NCBI RefSeq assembly: GCF_042100115.1
Contig: NC_091279.1
Coordinates: forward strand, 2,685,199-2,749,198
DNA from: Alternaria dauci
Lineage: Eukaryota > Ascomycota > Dothideomycetes > Pleosporales > Pleosporaceae
Length of the DNA: 64,000 nt
Reading direction: 5' to 3'
Translations under genes and position numbers: made by a program
Shown here: piece after piece, positions 41,025-54,235 of the stretch
Layout: each line of letters starts with the position of its first letter
Position numbering within the stretch: position 1 is the first letter of the stretch
Notes under the pieces: model-generated
What the model saw: the letters and a program-made list of their open reading frames with translations, nothing else
Databases searched by the model: none
What the model was told of the DNA's origin: nothing

Positions 41025-44000
41025 ATGTCTTTAGATCTTGCACAACAAAACGATAGCGATTACGATAACAGCAGTGCTGGAGAGGAGGACGGCCTGTACC
41101 AAGATGTGCAACCTGATGAGCACGATAGAGAACCTGACGAGCATGATGGAGAAGAATACCACGAGAGCAGCCTTGGGGACGAAGACGCAATAGCGAATAA
41201 TCAACTTACCTGGGCTATTGACCACAGCGGAGGTGACCACCGACTACCTGGTGAGTTTAAGAGCATCCTACTTGTACGCATATAGTAACTACGTAGTAGT
41301 GAAGGGATTTATCAAGATGATAGACAGCCCCGAATTTAACGGCAGTAAGGCTATTGGAATGCTGCAGAAGCGATACACGATAGACTACGGATCGAGGCGC
41401 GTTGGGTCCCGACCAGCCAAGCCTGAGGACAAATTTATCCCTGAGTTCCACCTCGACCTTATCATTATCATCGGCCGGCCGCTCCAACCCATTGTGAAGT
41501 TCTCTACGTTCTTCGACCACGTAACAATCAGCTTTAAACACTGGCGAGCTCCATACAGCGCTAAACACAGCCACGGACTGTCGTTTGATATGGAGCATCG
41601 TACCTTCCGTCTTGCAAAGGGTGGAACGCGCGAATCTTGGTTTATTGTTATGCACCCTGTCGATAGCACAGTAGACCCTCTTCTGTCAGGCAGCGAACGT
41701 CGCAAACGCCGCGAGAAGGCGTCTGAGCACAGCGCTCTCAAACCCTCCCATGCCCTGTTCCTTACGTCGTACATTAAGAAAGTCTTCCTTACAGGCGTAT
41801 TACTTGGAGAGGGTGTTGAGGCTTCTTGGAAATTGGATGGACCCCAGTCGCAATCGATCTCAATCGTCAAGTGGGAAACGTTCCAGGAGCAGTTCATGGA
41901 AGGGTGGCCAGAGTACGTGCGCAAGAACACGCAGGATCCGTTCTGGACTGAGAACCTGCCAGCGTTCCATGCGTATGACTACGGGCAGAACCTTCCAATT
42001 GAGTTGTCTACTGAGCAACTCAATAGTCTGCCTAAGGAAACCCGGTTGCGCCCTGATGACGAGACGTCTGACTCTGATGACGAGACGTCTGACTCTGATG
42101 ACGAGACGTCTGACTCTGATAGCGAGACGTCTGATTCTGGGAATGATTTGTCAAACTCTGGGAATGATTTACCAAACTCTCAGAATGATTTATCTAACTC
42201 TGAAGACGCGGCGGCTAGGTCCGAAGGCGGCGCAGAGGGGGCTACGCCCCCACAGAGCGGTACACAAACAGGCGATCCAATTCCCCCGCCGCACGACCAT
42301 CAACAGCCGTTTGATAACTACACACAGGATCTTCTACGCGCACTAGAGGACAAGTATAGACTGGAGAGCATTGAGACGGTCTCCTACGCGCTAGCGGTCG
42401 ACATCCACTCAATAGCATCTTCCAACCTCCCTAACGCCTCTAATGACGTCGGTGTCATTCTCGCACCTGCGCGCTGCCTCCTTGCCAATCGCAACAACGT
42501 TGTTCGCCAATACCAACACCCGCGCGACTTTACCTTCTACCCTCTTGCCTTCCATCCATCGTACGGCAACTTCTCCTCCGCGCAGCCCCCAGCATTCCTA
42601 CGCGACAACGTGCTCGCTGTAATGGAGGACAACATGAGCTATCAGAACAACGGTGCGAGCGTGTTGACTAGTGGTTATTTTCAGGCGTACTCCAACATTA
42701 AGCGAACTATACGCCATAGCCCCGGCAACTTACTTGCTACCAAGGGCATTGCCACGGCTGCCCTGACGCTGCCAGATCAGGATGGCAACCTAAACCCTCG
42801 GGTAGCGGCGAAGCGGCAGCGTTTACTGCGGAAATTGCGAGGCGAACAGACTCCTGATAACCCTACGTCTTCCCAACCGTTCGCTCGCGAGCAACAGCGG
42901 ATTAAAGCCGCTATAAAGGAAGAACTGTACGCGTTTAGGATGGAGCAAGTTCTGTCTGTGCAGGTGTCGCAGTTAGCTGACGGTCAACGGAATTTTGCGA
43001 CAGTGCTTCAACCTATCCTCCAGCTAATCCGGTACTTCTCGCTGGAACAACCTACCTACATTGATGTCCTCTTCGCGTTCAAAGAACGCATCTTTCCAAA
43101 GGTTCTCTCCTCCTTTGCTAGTCTGTTCGCGCACGCATCAGACGAGTTTTATCGTCGCTTCAAGGCTGCTGGCTCTAAAGGGCTGCCTTTTGCCCTAGCG
43201 GAAGGTGTGGCCGCATTCGATCGCCTTGGCAGCTACTGCTTTACTGGGTTCCCCCGGTCTTTAGTGGGCTCAGTGCTCGGGCCTCTCTGCACCATAGAAA
43301 GCATTGAGCAGGGTGGGTGGCCGTTTATCGACCCCAACATGCTCAATCTGCAAGGCAGTGGCCATGCTAACCTAGTGCGTTGGCCGCGCATGGACAATGG
43401 ACGACCTATTATGATGCACGTTGCTTCCATTCGCCACCACTATGGGCCCCAGGTTGCCGCTTATTGTCACAGCGAGGTATGGTTCCGTGAGCTTGGTGGG
43501 CTCACAGGTAAAGGGCCTCGTGGCGCAGAAGAGTTCCTAGTAGAGGTGCTCGAAGAGATGTGGAAGCCGCAGACAATCGCTTTCGTAACACACCAATTCT
43601 ATCGCGCTCTGAACAAGGGCGGACGGGGCAATGCTCAAAGCGTAAGCCTAACAACACTGCAGGCACGACAGGAGGCGCAAGAGCAGGTGACGCGTTGGGC
43701 TGAAAGCGAGCACCCCTTCTCTGCAGGGTTCGTGCAATTAGCGTTTCAAATATCAGCCGCTAACACAGTACAGGGAGTACGAGTCGATCTTTCCTGTCTT
43801 TTATCCAGAAGCGACTTCGGGTTTGAGAAGCCAGACGCGACGCGACTTTGCGCAAGAGCTCTACTGGGAGTGTGTTAACAGCCATGGCCAATCTAGTAGC
43901 TACCTCTTTTCAAAGAACGCGAGCTGGTTCACTGTGTTACGCGCTGCCGTGCAACACGCCAGGGCCAAGGCGATGAAGGAGGAATACTGGATCAGCGCCA

Positions 44001-44900
44001 TAATGTCAGCTCTAGCGGCGTGCCGCATTGACTGTGTGCCTGGTTCATACCATGGCCGATTGAGCTACCGGAGAATGACGCGGCTAGTCGGTAACGTTCC
44101 GGCCCCATCCGCTATAGCGGCGAGACCGGGCAGCCTCAAGCGGGCAGCGATTGAGGCAGTACACCAAGCAAAGCGGCGCTCGCAAACAAAGAGTACTATC
44201 GACTTTGGTTGCCAAATCCCTTTTAACGCCATCCCGCCGCTAGTTGAAAAAGGTTTTCAGCAGTTGGACGGCCAGTTCTCAAAGTCCGGCATGAATCAGA
44301 AGGTTCGTGAACACTACCACAGAGCACGTCAGTGCCTCATCGAGTGCTTAGGTCAGCCAAAATGCGATCTAATGCTCATGTTGGTGTTAACCCTTGCATC
44401 CTCTTCAGCTACCCCTACTGTAGCGGTGAATGCGACTGAGTTTTCCAAAGGACCAACCAAGAACTCTGAAATGTTTGCGGCCGCCTTGGTAACAAGAATG
44501 CTCTGGTCTCTTCGACCAGATTACTTCCCGTCGGAGGAAGACGATGGTTGGGTGCTTTCGGTACGGGAGATGACGAAGAAGATTGGTAAGACTTCCCTAA
44601 GAGAGGCCCTTTTCCCAAGTAAGAAGCATTGCTAACATAGTACTATCTGGGGTAGAGCACAAAGGTTGCAACAACCGCTTCCTTCGACAACTGCAATGGA
44701 TTCGGGTTACTAGTGGGCGTCGAGACTCCCCAAGGAACAGCGACATAGCGATCAACTATGATTCCGTTCTTGAGAAGAGACGTACAGAGTTAATGCGACT
44801 ACGGAGCGATGCTAAAGGTTTTATTCAATGCGTGTTTGGTAGTTCTGATTATGCATGGGTTGACCGATGTCATACTATTATACAGGAGTCCCCAGTGTAG
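41025..44900 (+). CDS. Large unrecognised protein, 4 exons (unit C)
   Basis: Exons 41025-41250, 41297-43727, 43774-44618 and 44665-44900 give 1245 residues. It is seven residues shorter than the unit B copy because one 21-nt DDETSDS repeat is missing. Two substitutions were seen, both G here against A in unit B: Glu for Lys (41950) and Gly for Arg next to the repeat. All three 46-nt introns are unchanged. Confidence 0.65.
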
Positions 44901-45540
44901 AGTAAGCTATTATAGCTTCCACTATAATTTTACATCTTCTCTCCTATAAAACACGTATATACTATATACATCTTCTATCCTATACAGCTTTTGAAGAGAT
45001 TAATACACGTTACGTAGTGTTATGATTTTTTAAAATATTTCGTATTAACTGTAAATTCAGAAAAACACCAACCCCAATATTAACCGTACTATCGTTGTCG
45101 CATGTAATCCGTTTCTTAATCTTAACTGTGTCTCTTCTCTACTATTTACATAATTAACGTAATAGTAAAAAGACGCAGGCACTAGAGAATAGAGCCTGCG
45201 AAGTCTACATTGCATTAGTGGCTGAAGTAGCACAGTGTAGAGGCATCCTGTTACTATTCTCCGCAGGCAAAGGTAATAGCACCTTGCGCGGCAACCTTTA
45301 AGGAAAAGAGAGGAAGCCGCTATGTGTTTCGCTCTTCTTTGTAGTTATTTGTAGATTTGTAGCCTGCGGTGTTGTTGACTTATCTGTATCGCAATACGAC
45401 AGCAGCTTCCTAGCAGGCTGTAATCGTCGAGAGCCACGGTACAGCCGGTGACTTAGACGACAGACCTAGCCTAACACTAAATTGGCAAGCTTCCGCAACA
45501 CGGACGCATACACCCCACCTGCTAATAAGCACCGCTATGA

Positions 45541-47531
45541 CTAGCAACTCTCGTCTACCTCACTACTTCCGTAGAGTGTCGCTAGAAGCTCAGCATTGTG
45601 CTCTTCGAGCCCATCACTCTTTTTCCGCAGCGCATAGTTCAGGGTCGTCAGGTAACCCGGTTTATTGTTCAACCTATAGGGCTTACAGGACAGAATAATT
45701 CAAGTACCGACATCTGTCGCAATGGCGCCGGCGATGCCGGGATACTTTCCGATGCGTCAGAATCAGTGTCATCTTCGGCTTCGCTGTCTGGAATCTCTGT
45801 TAACCCCACCGCCGTAGCTAGCGCATTCGCTTCAATGCTAAGCCTCTCCTTTCCAGCAATCGGCGCACCAGTAATTCCATCCGGCCCTAGCCAGGCTTCG
45901 AGGGCCCTGCTTGCCGTGCAAATTTCCGGCCGTTCGCGCTTCACTAGCTCAAGAAAAACATCGCGCTGGTTCTTCCGCAGCACACGCTCGAGCCAATGGT
46001 TTGAGACCTCTTCGTGGGGTATGAGCAGCAGCGATCCCCAGCCTAGAGCTTGAACTATGTCGAACCATCGTGTCGCTCGCTTTAGGCGGTAACGAAAGGC
46101 TGCGTGGTCAGATTTAGATGGTGATTGGCAAACCAGATGGACCAAATATGTGATAGCCTCTGTTCGTGCCTGGCCCTTCCCGTACCTGTTGCGAGTTCTG
46201 TCGTTACTGGCTAGACGATCAGCGACCTGGATTTCGTCGACCTTGCGAGCGTACGCCTTCCCTAGCAAAGCGAAAGCCCAGCGAGTGCCAATGTTTACAG
46301 CTGCAAGCATCGTCTCGTACCGTGTGCACATGTCCCAGGCAAAGCAGAATGCATTGTCGGCATCAGTATGAAGTGTTGCGCTACTATCCACTGACTGCGA
46401 CATTTGCGTCTGGGTAAGAACATAACGATCTACTGGTTTTACCAAGAACGGCGTGCCCTGTTTCCGCCAATTATGCAGGAACTGCGCAGCGCTGTACTGC
46501 GAGGTTGCATTTCCAAAAGCACGCGCTTTTGCTAGCATGCTGCAGGCAGTATAGTAGGGTGTTGGCGAGGCTGTATAGAAATCAGCATCTTCCGCGACTT
46601 TTTGCTTGAAGATCCAAGAGATCGTCGGCTCATCGTCTGGCGCAATGCTGCCGTACGCCATACGTTCCTGCGCAGGCATCTTCTCAGGCGGTTCCTTTAA
46701 GCCTATCGCCTCGAGCTTTATTACACGCGATCTTTCTAGCTTTCTTGTACGCCGTAGCTCTGCAAGACGATTCTTGTTTGTAACTGTTGCGGACCTCTTT
46801 ACGGATAGAGGCGTCGTCGCACTCTGGTTTTCGCTGTCCTCGTCGCTTGTTCCGCGCTCGTGTCCCCCCTCCGCTCTAGCTGTGTCTTTGCCAGCGTGTA
46901 CTGTCATAGTGTTGACTTCGCTAGCCCTAGCCGTCGATTCGTCCGCGCTGTCCTCCTGTATTGCTAGGCGGTTTAAGCTGTTGGCACGGATCTCGCTGCG
47001 AATAGGCGATGAGGAGGCTGGACGTTTACGGTACGGCACAAGGTCGCCTGTAGCCCTCTGTGCTGATGGCGGTATGCTATCGTCCTTGTCTGAGTCTATA
47101 GCCATGCGGTCCTCCGCGATGCCTTCCGTTGGCGTCATTAGCCGCGCTGTAGTTAAGTTTCTAGGCTCTAGAGACTTACTACTAGCAAAGTCCATAGCAG
47201 CGCTTGTGAGACGCCCCCAATTTTCTGCGTCAAGTGTGCTGGCACCCAGCGTCTCTTTCAGCAGCCATATCGCATCTAGTGTCGAGTGGGCTATGAAAAC
47301 CGGCTTGCACGCTTCGTCGTCGCCTACTTCTGGAACGATCCATCCCGCGTATCGTACATCGCCTGGTACACGGCATGGTTCTGCGAGACGACGCGCAAGA
47401 AATCTGCTGTAGGACGGGTTAGGTGGGCTGTATGCTAAGTTGTTAGCGACTGTAGCGTCCCACTGTGCAGGAAAGCCTCTTCCGCTGTGTTTATCCTGAC
47501 AATGGTCACTATCGAGCTGTAACTGATCCAT
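45541..47531 (-). CDS. Unrecognised 640-residue protein, probably 2 exons (unit C)
   Basis: Same gene as 20758-22748. First exon from the ATG at 47531, with proposed splice sites at 45686 (GTAAGC donor) and 45619 (acceptor). Without splicing it would end at 45669. I saw no difference from the unit B copy. Confidence 0.6.
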
Positions 47532-47975
47532 TTTAGAACCAAGGCTGACGCTCTAAGCCAGCGATTAGTGTGTGGGTAGAAAAGTAGTAAGAATAACAGC
47601 AGAGAAAAGAAGACGTGGCATGGAAAGCAGGGGGCCAGGGCGTGCCGGCAAGGTGCGGCATATAGTCGCACCGACTAACAAGGTAGAGTACGGTCCCTAA
47701 TCCCAGAAGAGGTCGCGTCCTTGAGTGTAGAATACATGTTATTTCTCTTTTTAGAGTGCTATTCTTATATAATATTGAATACTAAAGTTTAGTTGTTGAA
47801 GACACGAAAGATCTCAAAGAGGTAGTCCTAGATAGGGAGGGTCGCTCTGCCTCGTACATCTAAGAGCGCAGTTCCAAATAATATAACACTAGTATTTGCC
47901 TTTAGAGGTGCAGCGTGAAGAAGGTTGGAGCGCCAGCCCTAAGGTAGTTAAAGCGTCCGAATGTTCCAGCTGCAA

Positions 47976-48038
47976 GGTTGCGATATGGCTTGGGACGCAA
48001 GTTGCCGCAACGGTTGGTTGCCAGCGAGGGCAAGTTAC
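47976..48038. repeat. Isolated partial 68-bp repeat (unit C)
   Basis: Second copy of the isolated monomer at 23193-23255, with the same variant bases. Confidence 0.85.
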
Positions 48039-48116
48039 GCAGAGACCACGGTATGGCTTCATACACCTACTAACACCTTTTGGGCAACTCTCTGGACTGT
48101 CCAAGGTACTGCATGA

Positions 48117-48539
48117 CAGAGTTGTCAACAATCAAGCCAATCAAGCTGGGTGCCCCAGCTTAGCTTGATTAGTGGGTACCTCTACCTCAGCTTAGCTTGA
48201 TTGGCTTGATGGTTAAAATTAATAAGCTTGGCTTGTTTAGCTTGATTAGCTTAACAAAATTAATCCCCCTTTCAAGAAGCTTAAAAGGGGATAGTGTAGG
48301 GGTATCCTTATATAATCTTATCACCACGTGATCTTATCACCACGTGACCTTACTTACTTACTTTAACCTTCTTTATAGAGTATTAATTCTATCAAGCCAA
48401 TCAAGCCAAACAATCAAGCTAGCTTATAGTAGCTTGGCTTAATTGATTTATACCTCTACTCTAGCTTGGCTTGATTGATACGCCAGCTTGATGCCCCAGC
48501 TTGATAGCGATCAAGCTGGCTTGATTGTTGACAAGTCTG
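48117..48539. mobile_element. 423-bp foldback/MITE-like element (unit C)
   Basis: Same element at the same position relative to its neighbours as 23334-23756, so it was inserted before the unit was duplicated. Confidence 0.7.
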
Positions 48540-48954
48540 CTGCATGAACAGACGGTTGTTGAACCAATGAACAAACTGATTCCTAATGGTTGTCGCTGTA
48601 GAGAAAACGTCGAGGTAGGCAGTATACTCAGTCCTGGACGGCACGCTGGGACTCTGCCTTGGCCACTGGTTCCTCAGATCTTCCACGAACGAGTCGATCG
48701 CCCTAGTTTGATTCTCCTGAAATGCGGCGTGCAATCCTGTCGTGATGCTGCTGTTCAGTCTCCGATTCTCGCTTTGGTAGATTCGCTTCATTGGAATCTG
48801 CAAACGCCTTGGTGTTGCACAGCACCGTGTTCCGAATCGCATTCTTGTTGAAGTCCTGTCCCTGGTCTAGCTCGTATTTCAGTGCAGTAGGTGGCTGTAC
48901 CGCCGAGAGCTTATATACCCTATAGGCTGCAGCTAGAGCCTGTATCGCATCCAT
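48540..48954 (-). pseudogene. Frameshifted and truncated unknown gene (unit C)
   Basis: Same broken gene as 23757-24171, with the same frame change. The break therefore predates duplication of the unit. Confidence 0.45.
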
Positions 48955-49004
48955 GTCTGACTTTTCGGCGTAAGCCGTCGTACAAAACTATGTCATTAGA
49001 TCAC

Positions 49005-49412
49005 GATATGGCTTGGGAAGCAAGTTGCCGCAACGGTTGGTTGCTAGCGAGGGCACGTTGCGAAGCGGTTGCGATATGGCTTGGGACGCAAGTTGCCGCA
49101 ACGGTTGGTTGCTAGCGAGGGCACGTTGCGAAGCGGTTGCGATATGGCTTGGGACGCAAGTTGCCGCAACGGTTGGTTGCTAGCGAGGGCACGTTGCGAA
49201 GCGGTTGCGATATGGCTTGGGACGCAAGTTGCCGCAACGGTTGGTTGCTAGCGAGGGCACGTTGCGAAGCGGTTGCGATATGGCTTGGGACGCAAGTTGC
49301 CGCAACGGTTGGTTGCTAGCGAGGGCACGTTGCGAAGCGGTTGCGATATGGCTTGGGACGCAAGTTGCCGCAACGGTTGGTTGCTAGCGAGGGCACATTG
49401 CGAAGCGGTTGC
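49005..49412. repeat. 68-bp tandem repeat, 6 units (unit C)
   Basis: Third copy of the six-unit array, identical in number and in end variants. Confidence 0.95.
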
Positions 49413-49729
49413 GAAGCATGGAGTAGTATTTAGTGTGGTAGGTTGCATTCGGCCTGACTCGGAAGACCACGCGCCCGCAAGTCAGGCTGACAGCAGCGCT
49501 TCCACTCACAACGTTACCTAGGTACAGCAGTAACTTGCTATTGCTAACAGAGGCAACTTTCTAGGCTTCCTACAGTGGCAGCAGTAGGCAATACGTACAG
49601 CGTTACTCTATGTTAGTCTGGTGCGCCTATATCGGTATTGAGTCATGGGATCGATTTTGTACTACAGACTACTTGAGAAAGTTACAGTATGTCTCCGCGA
49701 TTTCCGGGCAGTCATTCCTTCAAAGTATC

Positions 49730-52700
49730 TCAGTCTTGCGCCTTTATCGTGCTCTGAAAATAGCCTTTAGCTTGGAGGTTCTTGACTATCCTCATGTCAA
49801 TGGTGTCTCGGCATCCTTGAGGGGCAGTAGTTGTCAGCCATTCAACGAAGACTTCGGCGAACCTCGTATTAATGCGATGTTGGCGTTTCGCAGCCTGTTC
49901 AGCAATATGCGCGTTACTCTGAGGCTCAAGACCATGCAAGATGTTGCCCTCTGTAAGCGATATTGACTGACACATCGCGCCCGTTGCACCCACGAGAATA
50001 TAGACGCCATCGTCGACCTTGCCGCCCCCCTCATCCCAGACCTTCTTCCACTTGGGTACTTCCTTGTCCCGTGTCACGGCGTTGTAGGCATGAACAACGT
50101 GTTTCTCTCCAAACGTTTGGCAGATGTAAGCGTAGATCAGAGCACGTGACAATGTCGAGCTCGCGAGTACGACGTACTTGGCTCTGTACTCTAGGGTTTC
50201 TCCTTGGTGTGCGCGAGGACGGGGATGGGGAATGGTCGTCTTCTTGTTGCGTAGCTCTTCCAACGTCTTGTGAATGTATGCGACCTTGGCTGAGCCCTTG
50301 CAAGCCTCCAATGCAATGTCCCAGATGAATGAGTGTCGAATTGTGTCGCTGTTCACAAGAGCTGTGCGGAGGTTTTCGTTGTTATTACTGAGACTGCGGT
50401 GAGGGTCGAGGATCCGATCTCCGATAAGCTGGTCGGCATCCCAATTGTTGATTGCGGCCATAAGGTTAGGAAAGATGCTGACATGTCGCGCAATGCGGTA
50501 GGCCTCGGAGTCTGCGACTGCGCCTGGGGGCATGGTGGGCTTGGACTTCTTGCTGCTCTCTCCCCCTTGGTCTTCCCAGGCCTCCACTTCCTTCTCGTAA
50601 TGCTGTTTGACCGCGGCTAGCACGCGAGACTCTTCTTGTTCCACGTTAGCGAAGTAACACGCATCGTGCTGCAGATACGTGAAGTTGACAGTAAGCTTTG
50701 CTGTGACAACGTTGAGGGGTTTGCGCCAGGGATCCAGACTGTCGGTGTCGCGCATTATGAAACACCACCGAACCATGTCCCGAAAATTGTTCAGCATGTC
50801 CTTGATCTCGCCGGACTGGAGTTGCTTGTCGAGCGCGGACTGTACTTTGTTCTTTTCCTTCTCGGTTTTACAACGCTGCATCCCGTCGTGATACTTCTTG
50901 TAGCTATTGAGGAGCTTTCTCCACACTGCAGTACAATCTACCCCTTTCAAATTGGCTAAAGCTTTGGCGCCTGGATCGGTGGACTGCTTTTGTACTAACC
51001 GCTGGATCACGTGGTCGGCGAATCCTAACACCAGGTCGACCCCGTTCGTGAGAGCTGTGCCCGTCTGACCTACTATACCAGTACGATGATCATTGGGCCT
51101 GTAGTCCAAAATGGGGTCGATGATGTGGGTGTAGGTTTGAGTTTTTGTACCCGGGGCGGTATGCAGCTCGTCGACCATGATTATTGCAGCGCAACCAACG
51201 AATGTGACCAACCACACCTCGACCCTCACACCTTTGTCGTCTGTCCATATTTGCATGCGACGAGCCTGCCAAGGGCCGAGACCATCAAGCGCAGGCAATC
51301 GTGAAGTGTCCATATGCGTCTTGGCGCACAGGCTCAGCTGTGCTCTCAACGCCGCCCTCTTCTTAGTATGCCTCTTGTCGGTCTTTTCTAACTGTTGTTT
51401 TAGCCTCTTGTACTGAGGGGGCGCAGAGGTATCGACAAGCGTGCCAAAGATCTTCGTCTTCCAAGACTCGCGAGTTGAGACTATCAAGAACCTAACGCTC
51501 GTCTTTTGAGGTCTGAAGTCCGATGTCTCAGGGACGCTGTTTGCCCATTCCTTAGTCGGGTTGTTCAACTTCCACACCTTGTTGTACTCCCCATAGGCCA
51601 ATCGTGATTTCAACCAGTTAGGGCGACGGTTGACTTCATCCCACTCTTTTGGTGTCATGCTAGAGTAGATGCTGTTCTTCGCACCGCCATAACGCTGTAC
51701 AATCTCTTCGCCCGTACCGTGCAAGACTATCAGCTTCGGTGGCTTGTACTCTGATCCTTGAGCCAAGTGGGCGCTGCCACCCATGATCATACGCCATGCT
51801 TGTACCAATGTTTCAAGGCCTGCTGCACTCGCAACAAAGTAGGTGCATCCAAACAGATTCGGCGTCTCTATCTCGTCTCCGTTCGATTTGAGAGCAGTGT
51901 AGGGGAAGTCTGGCGTCGCGCTGATGCCGAGGCGCTGGTACGATCTAGCAAAATTGAGATACCATATGAGGACATCGGTGATCGTCTTGCCCATGCCCAT
52001 GTCGTCGGCGATGACAAGTGCTCCTCGGTCGCCGGCGAGGACATCCAAGCCATCCTTGGCGCCGACCAACTGATGGGGTAGCGGGTGGAAATCTGGGTTT
52101 AAGCCGACCCCAGTTCCGAGGTTGATCTGGTCGCCTTTGAGGTCGTCGAGCGCAAGGCCGAAGGTTTGCGCGGCTAAGTCCCACAAGTCTATGTTCGACT
52201 TTTGCGCGTGCGCAAAAGCAGACATACCATCCATCTTCACCTTCATAGTGCTCGAGAAATGCGCGTTTGCCTGGGTCTTAGCTTGTTCGTTCAATGGGGG
52301 TTGTTCCGGTTCGCCTTCGTCTAACATGCATTCTTCTAGCACCTCTTCATCGTCTACGAGAATGTCCATGTTGTTACTAGACTCGCTGTCACTAGAATCG
52401 CTGCTACCACTATCGTCGCTGATATGTATTGGGTCGTCTAGTCCGCTACCGTGGTAGCTATTAGAAGGGAAGGTCTCGACAAACTTGAGAAAGGACTTAG
52501 GTGCGCTGGACGGTGGTTTGGCAGGTCTGGCGAGCGGTAGCAGATTCACGGGTGTGAACGACGAGGGTTGAAGTGTGCGGGGGAAGGCGATGCTGTTATT
52601 CCTGGACATGTATGACGAGAACGGACCTACAGGATGCTGCTTGTGTGCGCTGTTGCTAGGTGTGGATTCTTCCCTCGACCAGGATAATGGATGTATGTTG

Positions 52701-54235
52701 GCCGCCAAATCTAGTATCTCCTTGAGTGTCTTGGGTGTAAGCTCCTTACTTTCCGGTGGGACGGCTTCGGAGGAGGCAACTTGCATGTGGGTGGCATCTT
52801 GTTGCTGGTCACCTTGCACCTCTGCTGGCGGGGCGGGCTCGGAGGAGGCAACTTGCATGTGGGTGGCATCTTGTTGCTGACCATCTTGCACCTCTGCTGG
52901 CGGGGCGGGCTCGGAGGAGGCAACTTGCATGTGGGTGGCATCTTGTTGCTGGTCACCTTGCACCTCTGCTGGCGGGGCGGGCTCGGAGGAGGCAACTTGC
53001 ATGTGGGTGGCATCTTGTTGCTGACCATCTTGCACCTCTGCTGGCGGGGCGGGCTCGGAGGAGGCAACTTGCATGTGGGTGGCATCTTGTTGCTGGTCAC
53101 CTTGCACCTCTGCTGGCGGGGCGGGCTCGGAGGAGGCAACTTGCATGTGGGTGGCATCTTGTTGCTGACCATCTTGCACCTCTGCTGGCGGGGCGGGCTC
53201 GGAGGAGGCAACTTGCATGTGGGTGGCATCTTGTTGCTGGTCACCTTGCACCTCTGCTGGCGGGGCGGGCTCGGAGGAGGCAACTTGCATGTGGGTGGCA
53301 TCTTGTTGCTGACCATCTTGCACCTCTGCTGGCGGGACGACTTTGGAGGAGGCAACTTGCGTGTCGGTTACGTTCAATCTAACCGTCGTGACAAACACTA
53401 CGGCTGTGCCAGCTGGGATTTCTCGCATAGCAAAGTTGAATCCACCTTGGCTTCCAATTCCGATATGCTGATTTGCTCTTGGAGCGATAAACAAGCGGCC
53501 CTTGAAGTCGAATCCATCGAGTCCTAGGCCTTGCGCAGTTTCGTAGCATTGCTCAGCTTCGTCGCGTAGTTTTTCCCAGTTGGGGATGCCCTCCCAACAT
53601 ATGTCACTGAATTCGACCATGCTGACTACTTCGCTGATCTCTCCATCCTTTACGGCGCATATATGTACCTGTGTGTCGAGATTTGAAGCGGTTGGCATGG
53701 GAGGATTAGCAGGCTTGTCGTTGTTCGGAGTAGGCGTGAATCCTGTAGGAACGGTTCTGGATCGAGAGCGCTTAGGTGGGTGGTCTTTGGAGTTGTGCGT
53801 TGATTCTGGCGATAACTCGCGCTTTTGGAGTGTAGAGGTTGCCGTCAAGGGGTTGGGGGTTGGGGCTTTAGCATGGTCGCCTTCCGCTTTACGCTTCCTC
53901 AGGCGATTGAGAGAATGTGTGATCAACTTGCTAATCGCCATTGTCCTCCACGCCTTGGGTTCGTTGCGGAAGTCGGGTACGGACTTCCAGACCAGGGCGT
54001 GTAGGTTCTTGTTCAGGTCTTCATTGGCAGTGTCGCTGAGCTTTGCTGCACCTCGATTGCGTGCATCGGGGTAGTTGTCCACAAGAATCTTGTCAATCGT
54101 CCTGGCTATCTCCTTTTGTCTGGTGGCGTCGTCGATGCCGAAGCCGCGGAAGATCTCTGTTTGGTTCCCCGAGTAGCTAAGGGAGCTGGGGTCGCCTGCC
54201 GGTGGATGGGCGGGTGACTGCGTGTTATCGTCCAT
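49730..54235 (-). CDS. SNF2-like superfamily 2 helicase/ATPase (unit C)
   Basis: 1501 residues. It has two more 24-residue repeats than the other copies (eight in all) and is otherwise the same protein. Helicase motifs are intact and the frame is open throughout. Confidence 0.85.
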   Translation of the reverse strand: MDDNTQSPAHPPAGDPSSLSYSGNQTEIFRGFGIDDATRQKEIARTIDKILVDNYPDARNRGAAKLSDTANEDLNKNLHALVWKSVPDFRNEPKAWRTMAISKLITHSLNRLRKRKAEGDHAKAPTPNPLTATSTLQKRELSPESTHNSKDHPPKRSRSRTVPTGFTPTPNNDKPANPPMPTASNLDTQVHICAVKDGEISEVVSMVEFSDICWEGIPNWEKLRDEAEQCYETAQGLGLDGFDFKGRLFIAPRANQHIGIGSQGGFNFAMREIPAGTAVVFVTTVRLNVTDTQVASSKVVPPAEVQDGQQQDATHMQVASSEPAPPAEVQGDQQQDATHMQVASSEPAPPAEVQDGQQQDATHMQVASSEPAPPAEVQGDQQQDATHMQVASSEPAPPAEVQDGQQQDATHMQVASSEPAPPAEVQGDQQQDATHMQVASSEPAPPAEVQDGQQQDATHMQVASSEPAPPAEVQGDQQQDATHMQVASSEAVPPESKELTPKTLKEILDLAANIHPLSWSREESTPSNSAHKQHPVGPFSSYMSRNNSIAFPRTLQPSSFTPVNLLPLARPAKPPSSAPKSFLKFVETFPSNSYHGSGLDDPIHISDDSGSSDSSDSESSNNMDILVDDEEVLEECMLDEGEPEQPPLNEQAKTQANAHFSSTMKVKMDGMSAFAHAQKSNIDLWDLAAQTFGLALDDLKGDQINLGTGVGLNPDFHPLPHQLVGAKDGLDVLAGDRGALVIADDMGMGKTITDVLIWYLNFARSYQRLGISATPDFPYTALKSNGDEIETPNLFGCTYFVASAAGLETLVQAWRMIMGGSAHLAQGSEYKPPKLIVLHGTGEEIVQRYGGAKNSIYSSMTPKEWDEVNRRPNWLKSRLAYGEYNKVWKLNNPTKEWANSVPETSDFRPQKTSVRFLIVSTRESWKTKIFGTLVDTSAPPQYKRLKQQLEKTDKRHTKKRAALRAQLSLCAKTHMDTSRLPALDGLGPWQARRMQIWTDDKGVRVEVWLVTFVGCAAIIMVDELHTAPGTKTQTYTHIIDPILDYRPNDHRTGIVGQTGTALTNGVDLVLGFADHVIQRLVQKQSTDPGAKALANLKGVDCTAVWRKLLNSYKKYHDGMQRCKTEKEKNKVQSALDKQLQSGEIKDMLNNFRDMVRWCFIMRDTDSLDPWRKPLNVVTAKLTVNFTYLQHDACYFANVEQEESRVLAAVKQHYEKEVEAWEDQGGESSKKSKPTMPPGAVADSEAYRIARHVSIFPNLMAAINNWDADQLIGDRILDPHRSLSNNNENLRTALVNSDTIRHSFIWDIALEACKGSAKVAYIHKTLEELRNKKTTIPHPRPRAHQGETLEYRAKYVVLASSTLSRALIYAYICQTFGEKHVVHAYNAVTRDKEVPKWKKVWDEGGGKVDDGVYILVGATGAMCQSISLTEGNILHGLEPQSNAHIAEQAAKRQHRINTRFAEVFVEWLTTTAPQGCRDTIDMRIVKNLQAKGYFQSTIKAQD
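52770..53345 (-). repeat. 72-nt in-frame coding repeat, 8 units (unit C)
   Basis: One 144-nt pair (one DG form plus one GD form) has been gained relative to units A and B, so the pair is the unit of expansion. Confidence 0.93.
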